Assembly: GCA_036510575.1 (NCBI GenBank)
Contig: DATCDR010000227.1
Coordinates: 1 to 5,469, forward strand
Direction of reading: 5' to 3'
Length of the DNA: 5,469 nt
Origin: DATCDR01 sp036510575
GTDB lineage: Bacteria > Actinomycetota > Acidimicrobiia > Acidimicrobiales > Bog-793
Shown: one piece after another, positions 5,463 to 5,469 of the stretch
Numbering within the stretch: position 1 is the first letter of the stretch
How the letters are laid out: every line of letters begins with the position of its first letter
Notes under the pieces: model-generated
Told to the model about the DNA's origin: nothing
The model's input: only the letters and a program-made list of their open reading frames with translations
Databases searched by the model: none
Position numbers and translations under genes: made by a program

Positions 5463-5469
5463 TGCGGGC

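Overview
This is a compact block of chromosomal housekeeping genes, all read from the minus strand, in a GC-rich bacterium (clearly above 60% GC by eye). In transcription order, from the right edge to the left, it holds ychF (YchF-type P-loop ATPase), a small DUF192-like gene, rsmI, metG, tatD and rsmA, the last cut by the left edge. The order rsmI - metG - tatD - rsmA is a long-known conserved neighbourhood in Gram-positive bacteria. High GC, frequent GTG/TTG starts and Actinobacteria-like RsmA and DUF192 sequences suggest an actinobacterium, possibly a deep lineage such as Acidimicrobiia. The phylum is a moderate-confidence inference and the class a weak one.

Layout: ychF (5430-4357, TTG start behind a strong Shine-Dalgarno) is followed by an 85-nt gap. 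The DUF192-like gene (4271-3954) overlaps rsmI (3957-3079) by 4 nt. After 30 nt holding a hairpin comes metG (3048-1513), which overlaps tatD (1516-707) by 4 nt. rsmA starts at 674 or 710 and runs off the left edge. From DUF192 to rsmA the genes look like one operon. No strong intrinsic terminator or complete promoter is visible. A weak -10 candidate lies upstream of ychF at the right edge. I see no RNA gene, mobile element or CRISPR array, and no non-coding stretch longer than 85 nt.

Shared theme: four of the six products act on translation. RsmI and RsmA methylate 16S rRNA in the decoding/P-site region, MetRS charges initiator and elongator tRNA-Met, and YchF is a ribosome-associated ATPase. 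TatD is a metal-dependent nuclease, and the DUF192-like protein has no established role. I found no clearly new system. The points most worth checking are: a YchF that lacks the loop carrying the catalytic histidine of the E. coli protein, a degenerate DUF192 protein coupled to rsmI, absence of the rpfB/rnmV-type gene usually found between tatD and rsmA, and a hairpin that holds the only Shine-Dalgarno-like bases in front of metG.
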